Origin: Leishmania mexicana MHOM/GT/2001/U1103
Taxonomy: Eukaryota > Euglenozoa > Kinetoplastea > Trypanosomatida > Trypanosomatidae
DNA length: 64,000 nucleotides
Direction of reading: 5' to 3'
Assembly: GCF_000234665.1 (NCBI RefSeq)
Contig: NC_018309.1
Location: forward strand, 384,454-448,453
The notes under the pieces were generated by a model, which was given only the letters and a program-made list of their open reading frames with translations, did not search any database and had not been told where the DNA came from. A program made the position numbers and the translations under genes. Of the stretch, positions 48,084 through 58,877 are shown piece after piece. Every line of letters starts with the position of its first letter. Positions within the stretch are counted from its first letter, which is position 1.

Positions 48084-51000
48084 TCAGAATCGCGCCCGAC
48101 GAGTGGACGGCACTGCCGTCTGCGATACAACCTCCGCGAGGCGACGCAGCGCCGCCGCACGCAAATTGGCGTTGCGGCTCATCTGTTGTTGTCCTGAAGC
48201 CGGCGGCACGCTGACGGAGCTTCCATGCAGGGTGTCCTGTCTGGTGCCTGCTTGTGAGGTGCGACGCGTCGGTGTCGCTGTCGACCGTTGCGTGACGGCG
48301 TCAATCTGTCGCACCGCTGCTGCGAGGCTTTCGCCTACATCTTCAGGGGGTTCGCAGCGGCCGCTGTGAACCATGGGACAACGCTGTTGGGGTAGGATTG
48401 ACGCCTTCGTGCTCTGCCCGTGAGGGCTGGAGAGGCGCTCACGCGCTGCTGCGGGCCGCCGACGCGGCTGCGGCGCTGCCCACGACGGTGTCGGCCACCG
48501 CCACCCTGTCTGCGCACGCGGCGTATCAGCGTCGTAAAAGACTTCTCCATCATCGGTGTCGGCGCAGCGTGGGCGACTATCGCCGCTATCGTAGTTGCTC
48601 CGGTGATGGTGCGCGCGCGCTTCCATGGGTGTGGAGAAGAGGGCGTTGCCGGAAGAGTGCCGGCAGGCGCCAGGGGTGGCGGGCTTCGGGGATTGGCGAT
48701 GCGATGGGGCTGCTGCCGCTGCTACCGAGGTCGCACGCTGCGGAGCGTGGTACGCGTGCGGGGAAGCGAGGTTCGCGGACGCCGCCGCAGCCCCGAGCGA
48801 GAGAAGCGGTTCGTCGCGACTTAGGGAACGCGGTGGGTAGCGGCGGTGAGGGGCGGCAGCTGCGCTATTTCCGGTACCACCGAGGTGACAGGCATCCGGG
48901 TCTCCGGTCGACGGCGGCGCTGCGCCTCGGGATGACTCTCCACTCAGATGACGCTGCGAGGTGGGGGCCGACGTCAACCCGGAGAAGGTCGGTTTGGTTG
49001 TCGCTGGGTAGCGCGCGTCGATGCTTCTGTAGCGCCGCGGATGCGTCGCATGCTCGCCTTCCTCGATGAGCACCTGTGCCAGCTCCCTCGCATAGTAGCG
49101 GTCACATGCGTCGTACTCCGGACCTCTGTACTTGACGGGGCTATAACGGTTCTGCGCATGCGATGCCTCGCTGCTGCCGTCGCGTGCGTGGCCAGACCGC
49201 CGCTGATGGTTGGTGTACGAGTGTGTTTTCGGGTCGATTACGACCATCGGCGCGATCGCTGTGGAGCCGTACTGGTGCCGCAGCTGTTCTGCCAACTCCG
49301 CGTAGGAACGGCGATGATGGTGCGAGCGGGGAGCACCGTAGGGAGCGTCCTCGTCGCCGTCTGCAGCACTGCCCTCCCCGCCGTCTTCTTCCCGCACTAC
49401 ACCAACGTAGTCCTTTGGCACCGCGCCGCTCGTCCTCAGCGACGATGTCGTTTGGCACGACGAACGCGCGGGTTTGGGAGCTCTGGCGCTGCTGCCGCTA
49501 ACCCGTTTCTTTGCCGTCTGCAGCTCCTCACTCAACACACGCATGTACTCCATCACTTCCTTGACTGTAGCCTCGTCTATTACAGCACCGACACCGTCAG
49601 CAGTCTTGCCCGGCTGAGGCGTCGATGCAGTCTCTCTCGGCGATCGGGGCGGGGAGTGCACCTGTGCGCCGTCCGCTACGGCAGGTGTGCGCCCATCCTG
49701 TTTCTGCTCGTGCTGCTGCCGTTGTTGGCGCTTCCAACGACGCAGCTCTGCACGCGCCACTGCCGCCTCCGACTGCGCCTGATCGCGCTGTAACTCCACC
49801 ACATGCTTTGCGTCGGTTAGCTCATCAACGTGGTGCTCGGCAATCGCGACGGCCTCTCGCAGAAGCTGCATCTCCTCCGTGAGTTGCTGCACCTCGGCAT
49901 CCGCGTCGGAAGCAGCAGCATCACCGGTTTTGTTGCCTGTGACGGGCGGCGACTCGACAGCCAGCTGGGCGAGCTGGAACATATGTGTCATCACCTTCAG
50001 CACCGCATCGTCGTTCGTGAAGTACGATATCTTCGTCTCGGCAGCGCTTGCAGTGGTGGGCACAACGGCACCCCCCTCTCGACCAGCTTGCTGCTGCTGC
50101 TGCTGGCGCTCCTGCTGCTCCTTGTTCGAAGCGCGTGGGGTGAGGGGAGGGGTGCGACTCGGCTTCGGGGGCCGCTGGGCTGCTGCGGCGGCAACCGTGG
50201 CGGTGGTGGCATTGATGGTTGCTGTGTCCCTTGAAGCACCCTTTGTGGACGGTTCGACATCGCCGCCAGGACAGCTGCTCTGACCTCCCTCCACCATGGT
50301 CGCGACGGTCGACTTTGCGGTCACTTCGCTACTGTCCCGTACACAGAGCGCCAGCAGCTCGGGAGGCAGGGCATGAGATGCTGGCAGAGTGCGGTGCTCT
50401 GCCCAATTCATGTACAAGGCGCCCACATCCACCACCTCATCCACCAGCCGGCGATACTCCGCTGCGAGGGTAGTGCGCTGAGCCAGCCGATCCACCACCC
50501 CGCGAAAGCCTTCCGCCAGGTGCTCCAGCGCCGTCACCCACGTGCAGCTTCCCTCGCCGCCGACGCGATTGAAAAAGTAGCAGCCCTTCTGCCGCTGGGA
50601 GCGATCACGCAGCGTCACGTACAGCTCGTGAAGGGTCTCACGGCTCTGCCCGAACGCGCCTTCCATGTCCACCTCGCTGTACTTCTCCAACATGCCCGCC
50701 AGCAGCTGCTGAATGGTGTCGATGTCCTTCTGAAGTACGATAGCGGCCATCTTGTGGTTGGCGCTGAAGCGTTTCAGTGTGTCCTGCAGCACTTCCATGT
50801 TCTGGTAGGTGACACGAAGTATCAGGTCGTTGTTTGCGGCAATGGTGCTCGGCGGCGACGGCGTGGGCGTCTTTCCTGCTGAGTCGCCTCCGTGTCCCTC
50901 CTTACTGAACCGCTCCCGCTCGACGCCATCCCCGCGAGCGGCGGCGGGTGGTGCACTGGCTCCCGCACTCCGCTGCTGCGACACACGGATGAGACGATCG

Positions 51001-53957
51001 AGGTCGATGTCCACAAATCCGTCATCGCTGGCGTCGCCGTCGAATATCAGCTCCGTCTCACCCGAGCTGCGCCGCCGCGATGCGGAGGGGATGCACAAGT
51101 AGTGCACCTGCAGCAGCGACGTGACGGCTGTGTAGAGACGCGCCACCGTTTCGTACAGCCGCGCGATGCGGTGGTCGTACGGAAGAACGCCACCAGTCGC
51201 AGCGGCAGTGGAGTCACGGGCAAGTTGGACCAGCGTCTCTTGTCGCGACGTTGCGTCGCTCGTGGCCGTATCGCCGGAAGAAGGCGCCAGCGGAGGCAAG
51301 GTGGCTGGCACGTCGGGTGTCGCCGTGGCGGGTGCGGGGCATTGGTCCTGCGCGGCGGCTTGAATGGCGGCGTCAAGGGAGGGCAGGATGATGTCAGCCG
51401 CTCTCATGAGGCATGAGTCTATGTCATAAAGGTTGTCCTCTGGTATGTCCTCTGCTGGGGCTGCTGCTGCGCGGCTCTGCGACGAGAAGAAGCGGCACAC
51501 TGCAGCAAAGTATTTCACAATCTTCCTCTGTGTGTAGAGATGGTCCTCAGTCGTCTGCAACAGCCGCTGTGCCCACCGGTTGTACTTCTGCAAGAGCTCC
51601 GCTAGGCTGCGCTCCACGTACTCCATCGCCTCTGCGGAGAGGCAATCCAGCTCTTCCGCGCTGCCGCGTTGCAGGACCTCCTCCACCATCTCGTCTTTAG
51701 CTGACTCATCTGTGCCCATGAGGAACAGGGTCTGCTTCACCATTTGACCGTTTTTCGCAAGTCGCTGCATCAGCATCGCCATGGCCTCGTGGAACGCCGA
51801 GGTGTCTGCCTTCCACCGCGCCTTGCCAGCGCGCAACTGCGCCAGCTCTTCTTGCACCACGGCCCAGTCACGCACCTCACCGCTCGTCCCGATGCGGGAC
51901 GCAACTAGCTGCAGTGCCTCTAAGACGTTATGCTCCGTGACCGCTGCACCAGACGTGTTGGTCTCGTTCGTCGTGCCGTCTTTCGTGGTCGTCAGAGAAG
52001 AGGTCTTGGTGGCGGTCACGGGCTCCAGGGCGGGCCGCAGATTGAGGCGGCGGAGTGCGCTGACGCCGTTGCCGCGGCCGCCACCCTCTGCATCGTCGCG
52101 TCCTTTGCCAGCGTCGTCCGCCTCGCCGGCAGAGCCTATGCCACTAGCCGCTGGGGTGAAGGGGAAGGTGAGCCCGAGACCGTCTCTGCCAATGCGTTCC
52201 ACCGCGGCAGCCACCTTCTGCAGCCGCTTCTGCAGCCCCATACTCTTCTGCGACGCCGCTTCCGCGCGCGCCTTGCCGGCGGCAGCGGCGTTCAACGCCC
52301 GCTGATACTTCGCTTTCACCATGCGCAGCCGCTCCACTACGTCGCTCAAGAAGTGATCCAGCTTTGCGGGGGTGAGGTTGCGCTCTAGATCCACATTGCC
52401 CATCACTTCAGCCAGCAGCTGCTCTGACACCTCGCTGTCTGCCGCGGCGTTCTCCTGCGCGACACACAGGTCCCGGAGTAGCTGTACAACTTGTTTGCCG
52501 TGCTTCGTCATCGACTCCTCCATGTGGGCGAGTCCCACACGGCCCTGCGCCCCGGCCAGCTCCTTCCGCTGCTGCTGGGCCGTAACGGTGGCAAAGCGTG
52601 ACTTGACCAGTTCAACCATCTCCAGTAGGTTTCGCGTCGGTGGTTCCACCCACACAGCCGCAACGCTGTGTGGCGCACCGCTGCCAGACACGCTGCCGCC
52701 CCGTCGTGTATCGACGAGAAGTTGCGCCAGCTCTTCGACTGCTTGTGCCGATGAGTGGCGCAGCGCCATCTCTTCCTCTGAGATGTGGTGCGGGAATGTC
52801 ACAACGGAAGTGACGGTCTCTTGCAGGGATCGAAGCGAGCGAGACAAGGCTTCGTCCAGCTGTAGGTCGCCGTTGGCGTTGTTGGCGTCGGCTTTGGACG
52901 ACGGAAGATAAAACACCTCCGCCAGTCTCTGCCGCTCCGCCTCGACCATTTCCATATAGCGCTCCATCGATAGGTACTCAGAGAGAAGGAAGCGTATCAG
53001 CTCGGTGAGGTTGTTGCATCGCGTCAGCACGGGTGCCTCCGGCACTTGCAAGTTAAAGTAGATCTGCAGAGAGGCGGGAATTACATCAATGAGGGACTGC
53101 AGTGCGCTTCCCACGGTGTGCGAGCCACCGATGGCAGAAGCTCCACCATCCTCTGCCGCACTTCCCTTCAGCTCCTGCTGGGCTTCCAGCTCAGAAAGCG
53201 CGGACGAGAGTGTAAGTTGACGGAAGCTCTGGGTTTCGGCAACCGCTCTCTCTATCTTTTTCATCACAGCAGCCTTTGCAGTGGTGTACTCCTTAGCGAG
53301 CTGCGAGAGCACATCGCAACTGGTGCGGAGAAGTTGTGAAACGTTTGCCTTCGTCCTTCTTGCCTCCGGCAGCAGCACCGGGGCTGAGAGGTCCGCGTTC
53401 TTCTCAAAGCAGGCTTGCATGCCGTCGCAAACAGTGCGCCACAGTTCATCCAGCGGCTGCTCCAGCCACGCAGGATTTGGGGCAGACACAGGGCGGGCTG
53501 GTGCGCTATCTCGTAACCGTGCCGAGACCTCTGCGATAGACGGTGGCGACTCTTCACCATAGAGACCAAAGCGGCGCTGCACAGCATCGCTGTACTCTCG
53601 CAGGAGCAGGTCCTTGAAGTTATTGTCCCGCTTTGCGCGCTCCAGCTCCTTTACCACTTCGAGCAGAACAGCTGGAATGTCGGCGTCGCACGCGATTGCG
53701 CCGTAGCTCTCAAGGATGTCAGAAACTTGAGCGAGCGTTTTATCGTTTGGTTGATAGCTCTGATGCCTTAATTCTTGGAGACATACATTGCTCGGAGGTT
53801 GGTGGTACCCACCGGCGTCGTCTAGAAGCGATCTATCTCTATTTGTTGAAGCAATGCTGGATGCCTCCGATTGGGTCCTAGACCCGGCCGAGCGCGCAAC
53901 AGACGACGTCCACAGCTGCGAGTGGGCGTTGGCCCACGTTTGTTTCTTGTTGCTCAT
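48084..53957 (-). CDS. Giant coiled-coil protein, function unknown
   Basis: 1,957 residues from the ATG at 53957 (MSNKKQTWANAHS); the frame also has an ATG at 54083, but the intervening sequence looks like leader. The first two-thirds is predicted-looking alpha-helical/coiled-coil with many Glu/Gln/Leu runs (e.g. LEVVKELERAKRDNNFKDLL near residue 100, and a long coil about residues 1345-1400 with VVELQRDQAQSEAAVARAEL). The last third is Ser/Pro/Arg/His-rich, low complexity, with many RR and HHRR patches. There is no motor, GTPase or other catalytic motif, and no membrane helix. Such proteins in trypanosomatids often belong to basal body, flagellum or subpellicular cytoskeleton, but nothing here proves it. 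It is the longest gene of the window and is intact. Confidence 0.82.
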   Translation of the reverse strand: MSNKKQTWANAHSQLWTSSVARSAGSRTQSEASSIASTNRDRSLLDDAGGYHQPPSNVCLQELRHQSYQPNDKTLAQVSDILESYGAIACDADIPAVLLEVVKELERAKRDNNFKDLLLREYSDAVQRRFGLYGEESPPSIAEVSARLRDSAPARPVSAPNPAWLEQPLDELWRTVCDGMQACFEKNADLSAPVLLPEARRTKANVSQLLRTSCDVLSQLAKEYTTAKAAVMKKIERAVAETQSFRQLTLSSALSELEAQQELKGSAAEDGGASAIGGSHTVGSALQSLIDVIPASLQIYFNLQVPEAPVLTRCNNLTELIRFLLSEYLSMERYMEMVEAERQRLAEVFYLPSSKADANNANGDLQLDEALSRSLRSLQETVTSVVTFPHHISEEEMALRHSSAQAVEELAQLLVDTRRGGSVSGSGAPHSVAAVWVEPPTRNLLEMVELVKSRFATVTAQQQRKELAGAQGRVGLAHMEESMTKHGKQVVQLLRDLCVAQENAAADSEVSEQLLAEVMGNVDLERNLTPAKLDHFLSDVVERLRMVKAKYQRALNAAAAGKARAEAASQKSMGLQKRLQKVAAAVERIGRDGLGLTFPFTPAASGIGSAGEADDAGKGRDDAEGGGRGNGVSALRRLNLRPALEPVTATKTSSLTTTKDGTTNETNTSGAAVTEHNVLEALQLVASRIGTSGEVRDWAVVQEELAQLRAGKARWKADTSAFHEAMAMLMQRLAKNGQMVKQTLFLMGTDESAKDEMVEEVLQRGSAEELDCLSAEAMEYVERSLAELLQKYNRWAQRLLQTTEDHLYTQRKIVKYFAAVCRFFSSQSRAAAAPAEDIPEDNLYDIDSCLMRAADIILPSLDAAIQAAAQDQCPAPATATPDVPATLPPLAPSSGDTATSDATSRQETLVQLARDSTAAATGGVLPYDHRIARLYETVARLYTAVTSLLQVHYLCIPSASRRRSSGETELIFDGDASDDGFVDIDLDRLIRVSQQRSAGASAPPAAARGDGVERERFSKEGHGGDSAGKTPTPSPPSTIAANNDLILRVTYQNMEVLQDTLKRFSANHKMAAIVLQKDIDTIQQLLAGMLEKYSEVDMEGAFGQSRETLHELYVTLRDRSQRQKGCYFFNRVGGEGSCTWVTALEHLAEGFRGVVDRLAQRTTLAAEYRRLVDEVVDVGALYMNWAEHRTLPASHALPPELLALCVRDSSEVTAKSTVATMVEGGQSSCPGGDVEPSTKGASRDTATINATTATVAAAAAQRPPKPSRTPPLTPRASNKEQQERQQQQQQAGREGGAVVPTTASAAETKISYFTNDDAVLKVMTHMFQLAQLAVESPPVTGNKTGDAAASDADAEVQQLTEEMQLLREAVAIAEHHVDELTDAKHVVELQRDQAQSEAAVARAELRRWKRQQRQQHEQKQDGRTPAVADGAQVHSPPRSPRETASTPQPGKTADGVGAVIDEATVKEVMEYMRVLSEELQTAKKRVSGSSARAPKPARSSCQTTSSLRTSGAVPKDYVGVVREEDGGEGSAADGDEDAPYGAPRSHHHRRSYAELAEQLRHQYGSTAIAPMVVIDPKTHSYTNHQRRSGHARDGSSEASHAQNRYSPVKYRGPEYDACDRYYARELAQVLIEEGEHATHPRRYRSIDARYPATTKPTFSGLTSAPTSQRHLSGESSRGAAPPSTGDPDACHLGGTGNSAAAAPHRRYPPRSLSRDEPLLSLGAAAASANLASPHAYHAPQRATSVAAAAAPSHRQSPKPATPGACRHSSGNALFSTPMEARAHHHRSNYDSGDSRPRCADTDDGEVFYDADTPRAQTGWRWPTPSWAAPQPRRRPAAARERLSSPHGQSTKASILPQQRCPMVHSGRCEPPEDVGESLAAAVRQIDAVTQRSTATPTRRTSQAGTRQDTLHGSSVSVPPASGQQQMSRNANLRAAALRRLAEVVSQTAVPSTRRARF

Positions 53958-54313
53958 CCTCGATCTGGGAACGCAAGGAGAATCAGTTTGGCACACAAGG
54001 AGGAAAACGAGAGAGCGAGAGGGTGGAAGTATTCCAGCAGACGTGTATTGCGGATGCGTTATGCATTGGGGTAGGTGGACCATGCCACTAAAAGCGCTGT
54101 TCAATCAATCTGGCGCTCCCAGCACCAAATTCGCTCGGCCACCAGCCGCTACTACTGCTCTGGCTGACCGACACACACACACACAAAGGTGTTTTGATTT
54201 CCTTGAATTACGTTACACAACTTTATACAGAAGAAAAGGGCGAAGGCTGAAACCCATGACCTCATGAACGAAGAGTCGTTTTGTGCCTCGGTGAAGACCT
54301 CCGAGCAACGACG
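53958..54313 (-). other. Short spacer between prefoldin 6 and giant coiled-coil gene
   Basis: 356 bp. It holds the PFDN6 3' UTR and the leader of the giant coiled-coil gene. A (CA)n tract occurs at 54173-54184. No gene. Confidence 0.5.
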
Positions 54314-54712
54314 CTATTGCTGCTGGATAAGCTGCGCCTGACGCTCCTGCATCTTACGGTACAGCTCTTGGGCTTTCTTCTGCAGCTCCGCCTCCTTTCG
54401 ATCAAGCTCAGCGATGCTGGTGTCACTGCGCTTGATTTCGCCGTTGATGTAGTCCAGGCGGTTGCCAATGATTGTCTTGGCATCGCTCTGGTCCTGTGGA
54501 ACTAGAGCAGGGCCGATAAGCTTGTACACTGTAGCGTCAGGCTCCAACCTGTTCAGCTCATCACGCACTAGTTCATTCTCGTTCTTTTGCCCGCCAAGCT
54601 GACGGCGGGCTTCAATGAGCTTGCCCTTCTTGTCGCCCATCTCCTGAAGCTCTTTCAGAATCGGCCTCAGAAGATCGTTGAGCTTCTTGATATCCGGGTG
54701 CACCTGTTGCAT
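54314..54712 (-). CDS. PFDN6: Prefoldin subunit 6 (beta-type)
   Basis: 132 residues. The beta-prefoldin signature is clear: two long coiled-coil helices (about 5-45 and 85-130) flanking the beta-hairpin region, with the diagnostic VYKLIGPALVPQDQSDAKT and RLDYINGEIKR stretches. Prefoldin is the hexameric cytosolic co-chaperone that hands nascent actin and tubulin to the TRiC/CCT chaperonin, important in tubulin-rich trypanosomatids. Length equals that of human and yeast homologues. The start is the only reasonable ATG. It lies downstream of SDS22 in the same unit with a SIDER between them. Confidence 0.95.
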   Translation of the reverse strand: MQQVHPDIKKLNDLLRPILKELQEMGDKKGKLIEARRQLGGQKNENELVRDELNRLEPDATVYKLIGPALVPQDQSDAKTIIGNRLDYINGEIKRSDTSIAELDRKEAELQKKAQELYRKMQERQAQLIQQQ

Positions 54713-55115
54713 GGTTACAGCGCCTCTTCGATGAGCACAACAGAATAATAAGCGATAATGCGCGACTAAGTGAGATAATGATAATCAGCTTCACAGACGG
54801 AAAAAAAAGTATTGGCAGAAATCACGAAGTTGTATCGACGAATTCACCGAGTGTCCAGGGCAACATACATCAGCTACAGTCATCAGACAGACGACCTTTA
54901 GCCCACAAATTTACGGACAACAAAAAAGCGGCACGGACCCTATTATCATCACATGTAGCTCAGACGTGTACTGGAAAAGATGTTCACGTCTGAGAAAGGC
55001 ATGCAGGACTCTCCACCGTAAAGGCTTTTTTTTGTAAGCTGGGCTTCCTGGTGTAAAGGGCACAAGAATACACATGTTTCAACGAGAACAACAGTCTAAT
55101 CTTTGAAGCATTTCT
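54713..55115 (-). other. Spacer between SIDER B1 and prefoldin 6 gene
   Basis: 403 bp without a gene, AT-richer than average. In minus sense it follows the SIDER and would include the PFDN6 splice acceptor. Confidence 0.45.
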
Positions 55116-55623
55116 TCTCTCAACATCCCCATTCTGCCGCACAGCATGACTCCAACTCCGCGCCACCCCCGCCTGCCACAGGCCCCTCATTGGGCGGGGC
55201 AAAGCGGGAGGGGGGGGGAGAAACGCGTGTTAGGGCAATGCCGACCCCGTCACCTGAGCACGGCTTCCGCCTGGAGCTCCACCCCTCCCCGCACCGCAGG
55301 TCGCCTTACAGCCGCTCCAATGCTGCCGGTCGCCAGGTGAGGTGCATTCGAGCCACGCTGGCACTCTGCCTATCGTGTGGATGGCACAAACGTGTTCACG
55401 GTCGCAGGTCGCTCCGATCCAGCGCAATACACGACCTGACCGTCGGTATCAGCAGCGACAGACAGCTCTGATTTCGCTACGCCGTAGGCAGTTGACCCTG
55501 CTACCATCAGAAGTGGCTCGGTGCGGGCAGGGATAGAGGCTGCTTGGCCTCTCCAGAGAGAGGGTGGTGGGTGCTGGACCCCGGATACCACACTGAGGTG
55601 TACTCCGTCACGAGGGAAATCTT
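55116..55623 (-). mobile_element. SIDER retroposon relic, copy B1
   Basis: 508 bp, identical to 58370-58877 except for one base by eye (T at about 55447 versus C), and nearly identical in inverse orientation to 62912-63408. Read on the minus strand, the right end carries a stretch resembling the 5' hallmark (Pr77) of L1Tc/ingi elements: CACCTCAGTGTGGTATCC then GGGGTCCAGCAC. It starts only about 43 nt after the SDS22 stop codon and is in the same sense, so it forms most of the SDS22 3' UTR. Assignment to SIDER rests on remembered family features. Confidence 0.8.
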
Positions 55624-55666
55624 CGAAGCAAAAAAACAAACAAACAGACAAAAAGGATGCATGCCT

Positions 55667-56857
55667 CTACGATGCTCTCCGCTGAATCAACCGATCAGCC
55701 TCGAGGTTGCCCTTGTTGAGAACCGGCCACGAGTCAATTTGTGTCACAAATGGAAGGTTCATGTAAACTTTATCCCGATAGCGCTTATCTTGCTCGATAG
55801 GATTGCGCTCCACATAAATGGTCCGGAGGGTGTTCGCAAAACCGCAGAATTTCTTGACCTCGCTCCAGTCGTTGATGTTCCCGTCAGTCAACCAAAATTC
55901 TTCCAGTTCAGGCATGTTGGTGGGGTTGATGACAGCTTCGTTGATTGTAGAAATGGGATTGAAGCTGAAATCAAGCAGGTGAAGAGAATGCAGGGGCAGG
56001 TTCTCGATGGTGCTAATTCCGTTTTCTGACAGGTAAAGCTCCACGAGGTACGGGTTGCAGCCTTCCTTAAACGCCTCTTCTGTAATGGATGTCAGCCGAT
56101 TCGCTTGAAGGCTAAGCTTCCGGAGCTCGCGAAGATTGTGAAGGGAGTCGCCAATACTGTGGATCTTGTTTTTGCCGAGCCAGAGGCTCTGTAAAGACCG
56201 CAAGTTAGAGAGCCCAGATCCAATTTCGCGAATGCGGTTGCCGCCAAGTTCAAGAAGCTCCAGATGAACGAAGCTGCCGAGCCCTTCGATGACTTTGATT
56301 TTATTCTCCACCAAGTAGAGCTCCTTAAGCGTCGAGCCTAGAGAATCTAGGCCCGTGATCTTGCGTAGCTGATTGTAGCTCAAATCAAGCTTGGTGAGGG
56401 AGTAAAACGCGTGTGGGACTGCCTTCTTCGAGAGAGATCCACTTTCGGGGTCTGGCACCAATGCCGAGTCAAAAAAATCGCGCACCTTCCTGATCTTGTT
56501 GTCAAACAAATCTAGTTCAACAAGCCGCCCGGCCAAATGTTGCGGGAAAGCAGAAAGCTCATGAATGAGATTCTTGCGCAGAGAGAGAGTCTTGCACTCG
56601 GTGAGCTGATTAAGGTCGAGGTCGTCCAGGGTGAACAGACGAATGTTGGCAATGTCAATGTCGGTGCTTTTAGCATTGATCGCTAGGTGCTCCGATGCGT
56701 GTTTCGTGCTTTCAGTGTGTTGCGGTGGCACTTCTTGCTCACCGTCGGTGTCACTGTTGGACCTTGCCGGCGTGGCAGCTGGAGGAGGCGCGGCAGCGGC
56801 TTGAAGAATCCTTTCCCTCAAGCGCGCCTTCTTCTCCTCGTCCAGATTGGCGAACAT
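55667..56857 (-). CDS. SDS22: SDS22-like LRR regulatory subunit of protein phosphatase 1
   Basis: 396 residues. After a low-complexity N-terminus (about 1-60), ten to eleven SDS22-type LRRs of about 22 residues run from about residue 75 to 340: LVELDLFDNKIRKV, LTKLDLSYNQLRKI, LKELYLVENKIKVI, LELLELGGNRIREI, LQSLWLGKNKIHSI, LRKLSLQANRLTSI, LVELYLSENGISTI and LHLLDFSFNPISTI. The LRR-cap signature is at the end (RTIYVERNPI...FVTQIDSWP). SDS22 (PPP1R7) binds the PP1 catalytic subunit and is needed for mitotic phosphatase activity; this role is by family. In minus sense a tract C/T8 with AG at 56923-56922 lies 64 nt upstream of the ATG, a strong splice acceptor. The gene is flanked by direct SIDER copies B1 and B2. 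Confidence 0.93.
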   Translation of the reverse strand: MFANLDEEKKARLRERILQAAAAPPPAATPARSNSDTDGEQEVPPQHTESTKHASEHLAINAKSTDIDIANIRLFTLDDLDLNQLTECKTLSLRKNLIHELSAFPQHLAGRLVELDLFDNKIRKVRDFFDSALVPDPESGSLSKKAVPHAFYSLTKLDLSYNQLRKITGLDSLGSTLKELYLVENKIKVIEGLGSFVHLELLELGGNRIREIGSGLSNLRSLQSLWLGKNKIHSIGDSLHNLRELRKLSLQANRLTSITEEAFKEGCNPYLVELYLSENGISTIENLPLHSLHLLDFSFNPISTINEAVINPTNMPELEEFWLTDGNINDWSEVKKFCGFANTLRTIYVERNPIEQDKRYRDKVYMNLPFVTQIDSWPVLNKGNLEADRLIQRRAS

Positions 56858-58369
56858 GGGCCTAGGATTCTTCGGGTGGGTATGGAAGTGCTAAAGGGTT
56901 GAAACGAAAACCAAGTGAAACCTGAGGAGAAAAAAAGGAGGGAGAGTCAGTTGTAGAAGGCGTGGGACAAGCGGTATTAATGAAGCGACAGATAACGCGC
57001 GCACAGAAGGACTGCATTTATTCTAAAGCGATGGCTGGGCGTACTGCATGACAGAGGGACCCATGATGATCAACTTTCAGAGGAGAAACGGCACAGCCGC
57101 CCTGAAAAACTCCGACACGTCTCCCAAATCTGTCTATTCTTTTTTGATTCTTTTTGCTCAGGGTCGCCGCCAGCCACCGTTGTGGTATAGCGAGGTGGAC
57201 AGCCGCTGCAGGCAGAAAGAGCTCTCTCGTGTACAAGGCTACTTGTCCACAGTCAAGTGTGTATGTGCTTACCCACAAGAGAGCCTTTGCTTCTGAACAA
57301 ACTGGAAAAGAGAGAAGGGGCGAGAGACACTTCCGTGCAATGAGCGGCGTGCTTTCCCCTTGCTTGTGCTTTTGAAGAAGATGCACCTGAGAGGCGCACG
57401 GTGGAGAAGGAAGTGAAGCTGAGTGCTTTTTTATAAAGAGCGTGTCCCTCAAAGATATTCGGCGGCACCTCCTGTTTTCTCGTAACTTAGTTGTATCAAG
57501 AGAGCAGACTCCAGACGGTGCCTACGTTGGAAGAGAGCCTTGCAGTTTGTTGTGCCTCAACTAAAACGATTATTCAGCAGATAGTGATGTTTCTCGCTGT
57601 ACGCTGTCATGCATTCAGGCTGAATCTTGAAGGGGACCTCATTGTTTTAGCAAGTGCAGCTTCTCGGATCAACTGGAAAACGTCACTTAGACGCCTCTTC
57701 AGGTTCGGACAGCTGAAGAGGAGAGCTCTTCAGTGACATGCGTGCAACACACCTTGTGCGATGCCCGTTTTTCAAACTCTCAAGCAGAACTCGGTTTCTT
57801 TTGGCTGCAAGCTGGCCTTGAGAATTTCGTGGCCACGCGCTGCAAACCCTCTTTATTGTTCCACACTGTGTACAAAAGCTTATCGTCTTGGTGCGTGTTT
57901 GAAAGCATCTACTCGCGTGTGAAGAGAGAATTTTTCCTTTCAAAACAAAGATAGTAAAGTTGTCCCTTTTTTCGTTCCCTCTTTACATTCTCACTCGATA
58001 GCGCAGGCTCTCTTTTATTTTGCTGGAAAGCTTTGCGATTTCTCGAGTAACTTTGAGCCTGCGTTCTGTTGCATGAGTTAAGAATAGTAAATCCGTCATG
58101 TGCCTCTTTCTTTTGTCTGGCAAAAATGGCCCCTTTACAGGGAGCAGTGCTTGCTAGCTGAAAAACAGATTATGCTATTAGTTCAACTACACCTTTCGTT
58201 GCACATAGCATTGAAGTATCTGTAGACTGTTCTGCTTGTGGCTGATATGAACGGTCAACTGGATACGGCCGTTAAGCTCCCTGATTTCAAAAAAATGAGA
58301 ACTTCGTGCCCCTAACTCAGCCCAGATTAGAGTCCATCAAATACACCTTCCCTACAAATATATCGTTTG

Positions 58370-58877
58370 TCTCTCAACATCCCCATTCTGCCGCACAGCA
58401 TGACTCCAACTCCGCGCCACCCCCGCCTGCCACAGGCCCCTCATTGGGCGGGGCAAAGCGGGAGGGGGGGGGAGAAACGCGTGTTAGGGCAATGCCGACC
58501 CCGTCACCTGAGCACGGCTTCCGCCTGGAGCTCCACCCCTCCCCGCACCGCAGGTCGCCTTACAGCCGCTCCAATGCTGCCGGTCGCCAGGTGAGGTGCA
58601 TTCGAGCCACGCTGGCACTCTGCCTATCGTGTGGATGGCACAAACGTGTTCACGGTCGCAGGTCGCTCCGATCCAGCGCAATACACGACCTGACCGTCGG
58701 CATCAGCAGCGACAGACAGCTCTGATTTCGCTACGCCGTAGGCAGTTGACCCTGCTACCATCAGAAGTGGCTCGGTGCGGGCAGGGATAGAGGCTGCTTG
58801 GCCTCTCCAGAGAGAGGGTGGTGGGTGCTGGACCCCGGATACCACACTGAGGTGTACTCCGTCACGAGGGAAATCTT
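58370..58877 (-). mobile_element. SIDER retroposon relic, copy B2
   Basis: 508 bp, one visible mismatch to B1 and the same orientation (offset 3,254). Unlike B1 it does not follow a minus-strand gene: its upstream side is the divergent spacer, so it is either outside any 3' UTR or marks a lost or unrecognised gene. The A/G-rich sequence just right of it (58878-58940) could be unrelated spacer. Confidence 0.8.
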
